NCBI GenBank assembly: GCA_904418995.1
Contig: CAJFQF010000014.1
Span: 1 to 61,281 of the forward strand
Length of the DNA: 61,281 nucleotides
Source: Heritagella_A intestinalis
Lineage (GTDB): Bacteria > Bacillota > Clostridia > Oscillospirales > Acutalibacteraceae
Direction: 5' to 3'
Positions within the stretch are counted from its first letter, which is position 1. Every line of letters starts with the position of its first letter. This document shows, piece after piece, positions 53,423 to 61,281 of this stretch. Under the pieces are notes generated by a model that saw only the letters and a program-made list of their open reading frames with translations, did not search any database and was not told the origin of the DNA. A program made the translations under genes and the position numbers.

Positions 53423-55189
53423 CTATTTCTTGCGTTCTCGCAGCGTTTGCAGCTGCTTCATCAATTCTTCTTCCGAAGCGGTGCGAAGGGCTTCTTCACT
53501 GAGCCTGCCCGCTTCCTGTTCGATGATTTCTATATATTCCTCCGCGTCCCGCCGTCCTGCCGGCACCGAATGATGCCGGGCCAAAATCCCGGAAACGGCG
53601 GACACCTCGTCCTCCGTCAGGTCTTGGCTCAGGTCCGACAACGCCAGAGGCTTGTTGTCTTTCAGTTTTTCCAGCACCATGCGGTAGAGCTTCCGGGTAA
53701 AATTGGTGCTGAACTTTTCCGGCGAAAGGCGCTTTTCCACCCACTCGGCCCCATCGGGATGGGCCGCCAAATAGGCGATGAGGGCTTCCTCCGCGTTGGC
53801 CGCCCGAAGGTGGCGGCTCTTTTCCGGGTTCACCGTGTCCCCCACGGCCCCCAGCTCCCGCTGCACCTGCCGGAATTGCTTTTGCGAGCGATTTTTCTCT
53901 CTCCTTCGGCTGTATTTCCTCACCTGGGACAACACAGCTCCCCGATCAATCCCGGTTTCCTGGGCCAAGCGCCCGGCGTATACCTCCTGCTCAATGCGGT
54001 TTTCCAGAGTGGAGAGCAGCTCCGCCCCCCGGGTCAGGTACTCCACCCGCCCCTGCGGGGTCTCCGTGCTGCACTCCGCCTTAATCCGTCCTAAACGGTA
54101 TTCCACATCATTGCCGCAGGCGTCCAGCAGCCGCTTGAAGTATGCGTGCCCCTCCGCCCCGTGGGAACGGATATACTCATCCGGGTCTTTGTTCCCCGGC
54201 ACGGCCAGCACCTTCACCAGCAGCCCGGCGTCCCGGAGGATGGGGATGGCCCGGGCCGTAGCCCGCCGGCCAGCGTCGTCGGAGTCGTAGCAGATGACCA
54301 CTTCCTTGGCATACCGGGCCATAAGCCGGGCCTGCTCCACGGTAAGGGAGGTGCCCAGAGAGGCCATAGCGTTGGTGAACCCCGCCTGGTGCAGGGAAAT
54401 CACATCCATATAGCCCTCGGCCAGAATCAGCTGCTCCCCGCCGTTATTCTTGGCGAAATTCATAGCGAATAGCCCGCTGCTCTTATGGTACACCGGCGTG
54501 TCGGAGGTGTTGATATATTTGGGCTTTTCATCGGTGAGAATCCGCCCGCCAAAGGCCACCACATTGCCCCGCAGGTCAATAATGGGAAACATGACCCGGT
54601 TGTAAAACCGGTCCATGGCCCTGCCGCTTCGGCTGCGAAAAGCCACATTGGCCTGGATCAGCTCGTCTTCCGTGTATTTCAGACGGCGCAGATGATCCAC
54701 AAGAGTAAACCGTCCCGGCGGAGAAAACCCCAGGCCGAAATGGCGGATGGTCTCCATGGTGAGCCCCCGACCCAAAAGGTAATCCAGCCCAGGCTTCCCC
54801 TGCTTGGAAAGGAGCACCCGATAGTAAAACCGAGCGGTCTCCCGATTGATTTCCAGTACCCGGGCCCGAAGCCGGGACATACTGTCGTCCACCTGTTCCT
54901 CGGGGACTGGGATTCCCGCCCGCTGGGCCAAGAACCGCACGGCTTCCATATAGTCCAGATTCTCAATCTTCCGGACAAAGGTAATCACATCTCCCCCTAC
55001 GCCGCAGCCAAAACAATAAAAGGAGCCGTTGTCCGGATACACGTTGAAGGAAGCGGTCTTTTCGTGGTGGAAGGGACAGAGTCCCACCAGATTGCGACCA
55101 CTCCGGCGCAGGTTTACATAGGAGGATACCAGCTCCGAAATGTCTGTCCGGGCCTTCAGCTCCTGCAAAAATAAATCGGGAAGCGGCAA
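53423..55189 (-). CDS. dnaG: DNA primase
   Basis: 588 residues. Zinc-binding domain with Cys38, His41, Cys59 and Cys62 (CPFHHEK ... YCFGCG); catalytic core with the TOPRIM Glu258 (LILAEGYMD) and Asp302/Asp304 (YDSDDAG); and a C-terminal helicase-interaction domain after about 430. The start appears to be TTG at 55189, preceded by GGAGGAGGAG. It lies between dgt and rpoD. Confidence 0.97.
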   Translation of the reverse strand: MPLPDLFLQELKARTDISELVSSYVNLRRSGRNLVGLCPFHHEKTASFNVYPDNGSFYCFGCGVGGDVITFVRKIENLDYMEAVRFLAQRAGIPVPEEQVDDSMSRLRARVLEINRETARFYYRVLLSKQGKPGLDYLLGRGLTMETIRHFGLGFSPPGRFTLVDHLRRLKYTEDELIQANVAFRSRSGRAMDRFYNRVMFPIIDLRGNVVAFGGRILTDEKPKYINTSDTPVYHKSSGLFAMNFAKNNGGEQLILAEGYMDVISLHQAGFTNAMASLGTSLTVEQARLMARYAKEVVICYDSDDAGRRATARAIPILRDAGLLVKVLAVPGNKDPDEYIRSHGAEGHAYFKRLLDACGNDVEYRLGRIKAECSTETPQGRVEYLTRGAELLSTLENRIEQEVYAGRLAQETGIDRGAVLSQVRKYSRRREKNRSQKQFRQVQRELGAVGDTVNPEKSRHLRAANAEEALIAYLAAHPDGAEWVEKRLSPEKFSTNFTRKLYRMVLEKLKDNKPLALSDLSQDLTEDEVSAVSGILARHHSVPAGRRDAEEYIEIIEQEAGRLSEEALRTASEEELMKQLQTLRERKK

Positions 55190-55221
55190 ATTCTCCTCCT
55201 CCTTCCTGGAAAATCAGCCCC

Positions 55222-56217
55222 CTACCGGCTCCACGCCTGGGGAATAAACAGCCGCCGGAACATATCCACTGCATACTGGTCGGTCATGCCGGCAATGTAA
55301 TCGCACACGGCCCGCTCCACCCCTTCGGTTTCCGCAATAAAGGCCATCTCTTCCGGGAGCTTTCCCGGGGAGAGCAAATACCCATACAGGGTTCCCAGCA
55401 TATTGGGAACCTTAGCCTCTTCCTGTTTAGCCACCGAATTCAGATATACCCGCTGATACATAAAAGTATGCAGACAATCAAAGCCTTCCTGGACATCTTC
55501 CCCCATACGGATCTGGCCGTTTTCGCTGTTTTCCACTACAGAACGCACCATACAGTCAATGCGCTGGGAACGCCTCTCCCCCAGGGTTTCCTTCACCTGC
55601 CGGGGGAGCTCCTCCTCTGACAGGACCCCAGCCCGGATGGCGTCGTCCACATCGTGATTCAGATAGGCGATCTTATCCGCCAGCCGCACCAGACGGCCCT
55701 CCGCAGTGGCGGCTTCCCTCCCCCGGGTGTGGCACAGAATCCCGTCCCGGACCTCCCAGGTCAGGTTCAGCCCCTGGCCGGATTTCTCCAGCTTTTCCAC
55801 CACCCGGACGCTCTGCTCGTAATGGCGGAAACCTCCGGGATACAGTTGATTCAGGACGTGCTCCCCGGCATGGCCAAAGGGCGTGTGCCCCAAGTCATGA
55901 CCCAGAGAGATGGCCTCCGTCAAATCCTCATTGAGGCGCAAAGCCCGGGCAATGGTCCGGGCAATCTGGGATACCTCCAGCGTATGGGTCAGCCGGGTGC
56001 GGTAGTGGTCCCCCTGAGGGGACAAAAACACCTGGGTCTTGTGCTTCAGCCGCCGGAAGGCCTTACAATGAAGGATCCTATCCCGGTCCCGCTGATACGG
56101 GGTACGCAGGCTGCATTCCTCTTCCGGCCTCTCCCTTCCCCGGGTATTCTGAGAAAGGGACGCCGCCGGTGAAAGCGTCTGGGTTTCCATCCGTTGAATC
56201 TCTTCCCGAACGGTCAA
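55222..56217 (-). CDS. dgt: dGTP triphosphohydrolase-like HD enzyme
   Basis: 331-residue HD-domain enzyme cleaving dNTPs to nucleosides and triphosphate. RDRDRILHCKAFRRLKHKTQVF is the family signature; metal ligands His78 (RLTHTLEV) and His107-Asp108 (GHDLGHTPFGHAGE), with a distal Asp in LADKIAYLNHD. The start is TTG at 56217: GAAAGGAGG is eight bases upstream, and the next ATG (codon 10) lacks a site. It is 32 bases before dnaG, a common arrangement in Clostridia. Confidence 0.93.
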   Translation of the reverse strand: MTVREEIQRMETQTLSPAASLSQNTRGRERPEEECSLRTPYQRDRDRILHCKAFRRLKHKTQVFLSPQGDHYRTRLTHTLEVSQIARTIARALRLNEDLTEAISLGHDLGHTPFGHAGEHVLNQLYPGGFRHYEQSVRVVEKLEKSGQGLNLTWEVRDGILCHTRGREAATAEGRLVRLADKIAYLNHDVDDAIRAGVLSEEELPRQVKETLGERRSQRIDCMVRSVVENSENGQIRMGEDVQEGFDCLHTFMYQRVYLNSVAKQEEAKVPNMLGTLYGYLLSPGKLPEEMAFIAETEGVERAVCDYIAGMTDQYAVDMFRRLFIPQAWSR

Positions 56218-56359
56218 CGTGGCTCCCTCCTTTCAGGGGAAAACTCCCTCTATTAGTTATATACGCAAAAAAAACGAAATAACCTTTAAAAAATAAAAAA
56301 TATTTTTCTTCTTTTGTCGAGGGAAGTGGGAGAAGCGTGCCTTTCACGGGAAGGCTGGC

Positions 56360-56998
56360 TTATTTCGCCGTGGAATCCTTCCAGCGGAAAAAGGCCTTGC
56401 CCTCTTCGGTAAAGGACACCTGGCCGTTGGTGGCGTCGGCCAACTGCCGGGCAAAGGAAGCCATGTTCTCCGGCGCCATGTGGAAAGATAGGGACACCGC
56501 TTCGGTAAAGGCGGTATCGTCTATCACCCCGCCGCATTCCGGCACCAGGGAGCTCACCCGGCCATACTGGCTGTAATCACAGGTAAGGCGCAGGAGGGCA
56601 CATTCCCGCATGGTGATGACCCCCGCCGCCTGGAGCGCGATAGAGGCCCCGTGGGAATAGGCCCGCACCAGACCGCCGCCCCCCAGCAAAATGCCGCCAA
56701 AATAGCGGGTAACTACCAGCACCGTGTCCGTCACATCGGACTTTTGCAGCACATCCAGCACCGGAATCCCCGCAGTCCCCTGAGGCTCTCCGTCATCGGA
56801 ATAACGCTGAATCTGGCCTTGGCGCAAACGGTATGCATAGACATTATGGGTGGCGTCCCAGTGTTTGGATTTGATCTCCCCGATAAAAGCTGCCGCTTCC
56901 TCCTCTGTAGTCACAGGCTTGGCGTAGCCGATAAACCGGGAGCGCTTTTCGACAAATTCATCCTGGGCCTGGGAAGCAATGGTCCGATATTCCCCCAT
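56360..56998 (-). CDS. yigZ: YigZ/IMPACT (UPF0029) family protein
   Basis: 212 residues. The conserved core HNVYAYRL ... YSDDGEPQGTAGIPVLDVL (68-84) and VVTRYFGGILLGGGGLVRAY (95-114) is diagnostic; a C-terminal ferredoxin-like DUF1949 domain follows from about 135. The eukaryotic relative IMPACT acts in translation control; the bacterial role is uncertain. GGAGG precedes the ATG. Confidence 0.93.
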   Translation of the reverse strand: MGEYRTIASQAQDEFVEKRSRFIGYAKPVTTEEEAAAFIGEIKSKHWDATHNVYAYRLRQGQIQRYSDDGEPQGTAGIPVLDVLQKSDVTDTVLVVTRYFGGILLGGGGLVRAYSHGASIALQAAGVITMRECALLRLTCDYSQYGRVSSLVPECGGVIDDTAFTEAVSLSFHMAPENMASFARQLADATNGQVSFTEEGKAFFRWKDSTAK

Positions 56999-57034
56999 CG
57001 TCCAGACCTCCTTTCCCTGTCAGCTTGAAAAAAA

Positions 57035-57062
57035 CTGGGCGGCGCATCTCTGCACCGCCCAG
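57035..57062 (-). terminator. Terminator of rpmE
   Basis: CTGGGCGG/CCGCCCAG stem with inner GCA/TGC, then seven T on the minus strand. Confidence 0.88.
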
Positions 57063-57075
57063 AAAAAGCAGCATC

Positions 57076-57285
57076 TTATTTTTTATCCTGTAAGCCGTAA
57101 CGCTTCTTGAACATGTCCACGCGTCCGCTGGTATCAACGAGCTTCTGCTTGCCGGTAAAGAACGGATGGCACTTGGAGCAAATTTCAACGCGGATGTTCT
57201 CCTTAGTGGAGCGAGTATGGATCACGTTGCCGCAAGCGCAAGTGATGGTCGTATCCACATACTTGGGGTGCATATTATCCTGCAT
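57076..57285 (-). CDS. rpmE: 50S ribosomal protein L31, zinc-binding form
   Basis: 69 residues, MQDNMHPKYVDTTITCACGN onward. Cys16, Cys18, Cys36 and Cys39 form the zinc site of the C+ paralogue, and HPFFTGKQK is conserved. The ATG at 57285 is preceded by GAGGTGA at five bases; a GTG nine bases earlier lies inside that site. Monocistronic. Confidence 0.97.
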   Translation of the reverse strand: MQDNMHPKYVDTTITCACGNVIHTRSTKENIRVEICSKCHPFFTGKQKLVDTSGRVDMFKKRYGLQDKK

Positions 57286-57402
57286 CTTTGTCACCTCTTT
57301 CAGCCCAGCTGCAACATTAACAAATGAATTCTACCACAGACCCCGGAGAAATGCAAGCCTTATTTTCAGAAAATTTCATTTTTCCTGAAAAGGGGCCCGG
57401 GT

Positions 57403-58233
57403 TCAGCTTTCCGACGCATATTCCGCATACTCCTCCAGGCACATCTGCAAGGCCCGCATCCGGCCGGCAGCGGTTTCCCCCACATAGCGGATATAGCTGG
57501 GGTCAAACTCCCGTCCTGTATAGCTGCTCTTCCCCTCGGGATACCGGAACACAAAGCCGTATTCAATGGAATGGCGGGAAAGCCACCGGTATTGGGCGGT
57601 ATCCTGGAAGTTCCCCTCCGCTCCCTGGGCCGCCACCCGCACGGACATCCCCGTCTGGCTCTCGTCCTGACCGCCCCGGGCCACTGTCTGCACAGCGGTC
57701 TGTTCTGCCATTACACGGGAATAGCCCTCGGTTTCCATGAGCTGCTGCACCCGCTCCTCAAACCGTTGATCCTGCTCTTCCGGGCTTACATACCCTTCTG
57801 TAACCTCCAGGGGAATCTCCGCCTCCTGGGCCGCTTCCAGCAGCGCCTCCAAAGCCGGCACGATCCGTTCGTCCACCTGCACCCCCTGGAAGTCCGTAAG
57901 CTCCGGGGCGTCCTCTTGGGACAGGGGATTGTCCGCATTGGCCAGCTTTAAATTAAAATCATCCCCATACCGGGGAAGGGACTCTTCCTGTGAGGCGGAC
58001 GATGAAGAAGAGGAAGTCGCCGGCTCTTCTTCATAGGGGCGCATGGCCTGCTGCCAGGCAAACCACAGCCCGCCTGCGGCTACCGCCACTAACAGCAGCC
58101 CCACTGCCGCCCGTATTCTCCCCAACCGCCGGACTTTCTTCTCTTCATAGCCGCTGGGTTTGGCTTTTACAATCCGCTCCCCGCGCCGCTTTCCATGTTT
58201 CATGGATTTCCCCGCCTTTTTGCTGTATTTCAC
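57403..58233 (-). CDS. VanY-like M15 carboxypeptidase homologue lacking active-site residues
   Basis: 276 residues: a Lys/Arg-rich cytoplasmic N-terminus, a membrane helix (about 42-60), a Ser-rich linker (73-80) and a domain that aligns with VanY D-Ala-D-Ala carboxypeptidases, including YGFVFRYPEGKSSYTG. The zinc and catalytic residues are replaced: SEH becomes DES (Ser192 for His), the Asp of the second motif is Arg199, and the EPWH motif is DPSY (Asp244, Tyr247). The substrate Arg of SGYR is Val149. It is therefore probably a non-catalytic wall-binding or regulatory protein. GTG start at 58233; an ATG at 58203 with AAGGCGGGG is also plausible. Confidence 0.82.
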   Translation of the reverse strand: MKYSKKAGKSMKHGKRRGERIVKAKPSGYEEKKVRRLGRIRAAVGLLLVAVAAGGLWFAWQQAMRPYEEEPATSSSSSSASQEESLPRYGDDFNLKLANADNPLSQEDAPELTDFQGVQVDERIVPALEALLEAAQEAEIPLEVTEGYVSPEEQDQRFEERVQQLMETEGYSRVMAEQTAVQTVARGGQDESQTGMSVRVAAQGAEGNFQDTAQYRWLSRHSIEYGFVFRYPEGKSSYTGREFDPSYIRYVGETAAGRMRALQMCLEEYAEYASES

Positions 58234-58259
58234 CGTGCTTCTCCATTTTGCTTTCTCTT

Positions 58260-58288
58260 ATTGTACCGGGAAGCCGCCCAAAATTCAA
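58260..58288 (-). promoter_or_regulatory. Promoter of the VanY-like gene
   Basis: TTGAAT (58283-58288), 17 bases, TACAAT (58260-58265) on the minus strand. The gene is therefore likely expressed. Confidence 0.65.
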
Positions 58289-58354
58289 CTCTTTTCCCGG
58301 TTTTCCGGAGATTTCCTAAAATCCGGCCTTTTCAGAATCTTTACGCAACAGGAA

Positions 58355-58383
58355 TTGCAATTATTCCATAAATCTATTATAAT
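58355..58383 (+). promoter_or_regulatory. pyk: Promoter of pyk
   Basis: TTGCAA (58355-58360), 17 bases, TATAAT (58378-58383). A leader of about 135 nt follows. Confidence 0.8.
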
Positions 58384-58526
58384 TAAGAACCAGGAGATTC
58401 TGTGGATTTCGAAAAGAAATGCCCGGCAAGACAGGGGCTTTCCTGCGTTTGCCACACAGGGATTTCTATTTTATCTGCAATCCTTATTCTTTCAAAAATA
58501 TTTTTAGATGGGAGTCGTGAATCATC

Positions 58527-60275
58527 ATGAGGAAGACGAAAATCATCTGCACCCTGGGCCCCGCCACCGACAAAGGGGACGTTCTCCGGCAGCTTATGGA
58601 ATCCGGTGTGGACGTAGTCCGGCTGAACTTTTCCCACCAGACCCATGCGGAGCAGAAGGTCCGGGCCGACAAGGTCAAGGCCCTGCGGGAAGAATTGGAC
58701 CTGCCGGTAGCTCTGCTCCTGGATACCAAAGGCCCCGAAATCCGCGTGAAGCAGTTCGACCCGCCCAAGGTTATGCTGGAACCCGGAAGCCAGTTTACCT
58801 TGACTACCCGCGAAGTAATGGGCAACGAATCCATTGCCTCCATCACCTTCGCCGGCCTTCCCCAGGATGTGTCGGTGGGTACCCGTATTCTCATTGACGA
58901 CGGCCTGATCGAGCTGCGAGTGGAGTCCTACACCGATACGGATATTGTCTGCCGCGTGATCAACGGCGGCCCGGTATCTTCCCGTAAGAGCATCAACGTC
59001 CCCGGCGTCCAGCTCTCCCTGCCCTTCATCAGCGAACAGGACCGCAAGGACCTGGAATTTGCCGTGAAGGAGGACTTCGACTTTATCGCTGCTTCCTTCA
59101 CCCGCACCGCCGATGATATTCTGGAAATGCGCGCTCTTCTGGAAAGCATGGGGAATCACGATATCCGCATCATCGCCAAGATTGAAAATATTGACGGCGT
59201 ACGGAATATCGACGAGATTATCAACGTGGCCGACGGCATCATGGTGGCCCGCGGCGACCTGGGCGTAGAAATCCCCCTGGAAGAGATCCCGGTCATCCAG
59301 AAGGAGCTCATCAAAAAGGCCTATCTGGCCGGCAAGCAGGTCATCACTGCCACCCAGATGCTGGACTCCATGATGAAGAACCCCCGTCCCACCCGTGCAG
59401 AATCTACAGACGTGGCCAACGCTATTTATGACGGCACCAGCGCCATCATGCTCTCCGGCGAGACCGCTGCCGGCGATTATCCCATTGAGTCCCTGAAAAC
59501 CATGATCCGGATTGCCGTGCGTACGGAAGAGGACATCGATTATAAGGCCCGTTTCGACAAGCGCGGCCAGCTGGATCAGCCCAATGTGACCATGGCCATT
59601 TCCCACGCTACCTGCACCACTGCCCACGACCTGGGAGCCCGGGCCATTATCACCGTTTCCAAATCCGGCCGCACCGCCCGGATGATCTCCCGTTTCCGTC
59701 CCGAGTGTCCCATTATCAGCGGCACTACTGAGCCGAAGGTATATCGCCAGATGAACCTCTCCTGGGGTGTACGCCCCATTATGGTGGAGGAGAAGAGCAA
59801 TACCGACGAGCTCTTTGACCATGTAGTCAGCGTAGCCAGCGCTGCCGGCCTGGTAGACAACGGCGATATGGTGGTCATCACCACCGGTGTGCCCCTGGGC
59901 GTTTCCGGTACTACCAACCTGCTGAAGGTTCAGCTGGTGGGTGATGTGCGGGTTTCCGGCGTAGGGATTACCAAGGGCTCTGTTACCGGCAACCTATGTG
60001 TCTGCAAGGACGAAGAGGAGGCCATTAAGGAATTACACGATGGGGATATTCTGGTAATCCCCTACACCACCAACGACATCCTGCCCCAGATGCGCCGGGC
60101 TTCCGCCATCGTAACCGAAAAAGAAGGCGTGGACTCCCATGCGGCTATCGTAGGTTTGGCCCTGGATAAGCCGGTAATCGTAGGCGCAGAATACGCCACC
60201 TCCCTGCTGAAGAGCGGCACCACCGTGACCGTTGACGCTGCTAAGGGCGTTGTTTCCGGCGGCCAGCACAATTAA
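58527..60275 (+). CDS. pyk: Pyruvate kinase with C-terminal PEP-utiliser domain
   Basis: 582 residues; converts PEP and ADP to pyruvate and ATP in glycolysis. KIICTLGPAT (5-14), LDTKGPEIR (65-73), Lys218/Glu220 in IIAKIENIDG and MVARGDLGVEIPLE (239-252, Asp244) are catalytic features. Beyond the normal A/B/C domains the last 110 residues form the extra domain found in Bacillus and Clostridia enzymes, with GVDSHAAIVG carrying the His of PEP-utilising enzymes. Monocistronic between a promoter and a terminator. Confidence 0.97.
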   Translation: MRKTKIICTLGPATDKGDVLRQLMESGVDVVRLNFSHQTHAEQKVRADKVKALREELDLPVALLLDTKGPEIRVKQFDPPKVMLEPGSQFTLTTREVMGNESIASITFAGLPQDVSVGTRILIDDGLIELRVESYTDTDIVCRVINGGPVSSRKSINVPGVQLSLPFISEQDRKDLEFAVKEDFDFIAASFTRTADDILEMRALLESMGNHDIRIIAKIENIDGVRNIDEIINVADGIMVARGDLGVEIPLEEIPVIQKELIKKAYLAGKQVITATQMLDSMMKNPRPTRAESTDVANAIYDGTSAIMLSGETAAGDYPIESLKTMIRIAVRTEEDIDYKARFDKRGQLDQPNVTMAISHATCTTAHDLGARAIITVSKSGRTARMISRFRPECPIISGTTEPKVYRQMNLSWGVRPIMVEEKSNTDELFDHVVSVASAAGLVDNGDMVVITTGVPLGVSGTTNLLKVQLVGDVRVSGVGITKGSVTGNLCVCKDEEEAIKELHDGDILVIPYTTNDILPQMRRASAIVTEKEGVDSHAAIVGLALDKPVIVGAEYATSLLKSGTTVTVDAAKGVVSGGQHN

Positions 60276-60307
60276 CCCTTCTTTCTAAAAATAGAACTGC
60301 TGCAATG

Positions 60308-60340
60308 CGGACGCTCCGGGATTTCCGGGGCGTCCGTTTC
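60308..60340 (+). terminator. Terminator of pyk
   Basis: Stem CGGACGC(T)CCGG / CCGG(G)GCGTCCG followed by TTTCGTT. Confidence 0.85.
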
Positions 60341-60375
60341 GTTATGCCCCATTCCGGATTTCCGTTAGAAGCGCC

Positions 60376-60404
60376 TTGACAGCAGCGGGAGAATATGATA
60401 AAAT
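60376..60404 (+). promoter_or_regulatory. Promoter of the HMA protein gene
   Basis: Consensus TTGACA (60376-60381), 17 bases, TAAAAT (60399-60404). The inverted repeat at 60404-60427 begins at its -10 box. Confidence 0.75.
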
Positions 60405-60427
60405 TTAGTTAGCATAAACTAACCAAA
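60404..60427. promoter_or_regulatory. Inverted-repeat operator at the HMA gene promoter
   Basis: TTTAGTTAG (60404-60412) and CTAACCAAA (60419-60427) are complementary at 8 of 9 bases across a 6-base spacer, covering the transcription start. The half-site resembles DtxR/IdeR-type boxes although the spacing differs. A metal-responsive repressor is plausible. Confidence 0.5.
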
Positions 60428-60452
60428 TTGCATGAAGGGAAGTGAACCGGCA

Positions 60453-60722
60453 ATGATACAGTATACCCTATCCATCGAAGGTATGCAGTGCGGCATGTGC
60501 GAATCCCACATCAACGATGCGATTCGCAATGCTTTTCCCGTCAAGAAAGTGGAATCTTCTCACAAAAAGAAGCAGACAACGATTCTTTCGGAAAAAGAGC
60601 TGGATGAATCTGCTTTGCGGGCTGTGATCGACCGCACTGGGTATCAGGTACTCTCCCTTTCCAAAGCGCCTTTTGAAAAGAAAGGATTGTTCTCTTCTTT
60701 CCGCAAGTCCCGCCGAGGCTGA
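60453..60722 (+). CDS. Small heavy-metal-associated (HMA) domain protein
   Basis: 89 residues with a ferredoxin-like HMA fold: MIQYTLSIEGMQCGMCESHINDAIR, where Cys13-x2-Cys16 binds a soft metal such as Cu(I), and the later GYQVLS strand. The basic C-terminal tail (KKGLFSSFRKSRRG) is unusual for a plain copper chaperone. The ATG at 60432 lacks a ribosome site, while GGGAAGTGA precedes 60453. No P-type ATPase is beside it. A palindromic operator overlies its promoter. Confidence 0.85.
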   Translation: MIQYTLSIEGMQCGMCESHINDAIRNAFPVKKVESSHKKKQTTILSEKELDESALRAVIDRTGYQVLSLSKAPFEKKGLFSSFRKSRRG

Positions 60723-60812
60723 TTTTCTCCATTTTCTTTTGTTGTTGGGCGTTTTCTTAAATTCACCAAGTAAAAGAGCTTGCCTGTGAAAACCTATTGT
60801 GTCTAAATGAAG

Positions 60813-60855
60813 AAAAGGGATATTGATGACAAATTTCGTCATCAATATCCCTTTT
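60813..60855. terminator. Strong bidirectional terminator after the HMA gene
   Basis: 18-bp perfect stem (60813-60830 with 60838-60855) and a 7-base loop; T-rich on both sides. It also lies just past the stop of the minus-strand membrane-anchor remnant. Confidence 0.9.
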
Positions 60856-60908
60856 GCCTTTTAGCTATTAAACTTCAATTGCCCTTCCGCTGGAGTCAGA
60901 ACTAAAAT

Positions 60909-61046
60909 TTAAGACTGTTCCTCCCTGCGGTTAGATTTTTTCTTCCAAAGAATCAAGAACACAACGAGAGCAGCTACGAGCACTGCTACTCCGGCAATAC
61001 ATCCGTAGAAGAGAGGCTTATTAATGCTACACGACAGAGAAAATGT
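60909..61046 (-). pseudogene. Remnant of a membrane-anchored protein C-terminus
   Basis: About 45 open codons ending in a typical anchor: INKPLFYGCIAGVAVLVAAL, then VVFLILWKKKSNRREEQS and stop. One hydrophobic helix is followed by a basic tail, as at the end of surface proteins. There is no start codon with a ribosome site, and an in-frame stop lies just upstream (61047-61049). The terminator beyond the stop suits this strand. It looks like the stump of a larger gene cut off by a rearrangement. Confidence 0.5.
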
Positions 61047-61281
61047 TCAAACATTTTTTGTGGGCGGCGCTCTTGGTGTAGATATGTGGGCCGGTGAGCA
61101 GCTGCTGGCGCTGAAAAAAAAATCCGGGTATGAGAGCATTGAAATTATTGTTGCGATTCCCTTCGTTGGCCATGACTCTAAGTGGCCAGAGCAAAGTCAA
61201 AAAAGGCTGAAAAGTCTGATTCAAAAAGCGACAAACTGCATTGTAGTTTCTCAGGAAGCAAACACCGCCAGTTATAAAAAA
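61024..61281 (+). CDS. SLOG-family (DUF1273/YpsA-like) protein, partial
   Basis: 86 codons, cut by the window end. FVGGALGVDMWAGEQLLALK, then IIVAIPFVGHDSKWPEQSQKR and CIVVSQE, match the Rossmann-like SLOG/DUF1273 family, whose members are thought to bind nucleotides or nucleotide-derived ligands. Intact relatives begin about 40 residues earlier with a CFTGHRP-like strand; here an in-frame TAG lies five codons before the ATG, so the N-terminus is short. GAGAGG seven bases upstream may allow translation. It overlaps the anchor remnant on the other strand. Confidence 0.7.
   Translation, partial: MLHDRENVQTFFVGGALGVDMWAGEQLLALKKKSGYESIEIIVAIPFVGHDSKWPEQSQKRLKSLIQKATNCIVVSQEANTASYKK

Noticed and set aside
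58383..59822. A 479-codon minus-strand frame opposite pyk
   Set aside because: Overlaps a complete pyruvate kinase with all motifs; no independent support.

Overview
The window looks like a chromosomal segment of a Gram-positive Clostridia bacterium (Bacillota), probably a gut member of the Oscillospirales/Eubacteriales. The reasons are sortase-type NPATG surface anchors, a dgt-dnaG-rpoD cluster, an rpoB-rpoC-rpsL-rpsG-fusA-tuf cluster, pyruvate kinase with an extra C-terminal PEP-utiliser-type domain, strong AGGAGG ribosome sites, several TTG/GTG starts and sigma-A type promoters. Family calls come from motifs recognised by eye; no database search was run.

Left third (1-14.4 kb): three tandem minus-strand genes for very large secreted GH85 endo-beta-N-acetylglucosaminidases, enzymes that cut N-glycan cores. 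Genes A and B and their roughly 600-bp upstream regions, promoters and terminators are clearly duplicates, and the array appears to continue past the left edge. Copy B has lost its wall-anchor signal by a clean 60-bp in-frame deletion. Copy A carries an AT-rich inserted module of about 400 residues.

14.7-29.3 kb: an ABC-2 exporter faces an XRE regulator and an SdpI-type immunity-like membrane protein across a twin palindromic operator. Then follow ilvE, a four-gene AraC/rsmF/GNAT/Nim-like operon divergent from a URO-D family gene, a ZIP metal transporter, an SGNH hydrolase, a DegV protein, and an ECF sigma factor with a membrane anti-sigma factor bearing three PepSY domains.

29.4-38.9 kb: a small unknown protein; a methionine cluster (metF, a free-standing MetH reactivation domain, a MetH lacking that domain, a GNAT) whose 440-bp internal gap is crowded with inverted repeats; a flavodiiron protein; a GT4 glycosyltransferase with a lysine-rich tail; type-2 argC; and tRNA-Gln(CUG).

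38.9-56.2 kb, all minus strand: tuf, fusA, rpsG, rpsL, rpoC, rpoB, then two tandem terminators, a YjbR-like protein, an IscR-like Rrf2 regulator, rpoD, dnaG and dgt.

56.3-61.3 kb: a YigZ protein, rpmE, a VanY-like membrane protein that has lost every expected active-site residue, pyk, a small HMA metal-binding protein behind an inverted-repeat operator, and at the right edge a scar where a membrane-anchor remnant abuts an N-terminally short SLOG-family gene cut by the window end.

The most unusual items are the diversified GH85 array with an unanchored copy, the catalytically dead VanY homologue, the structured gap before metH, and the twin operator between the exporter and the regulator.
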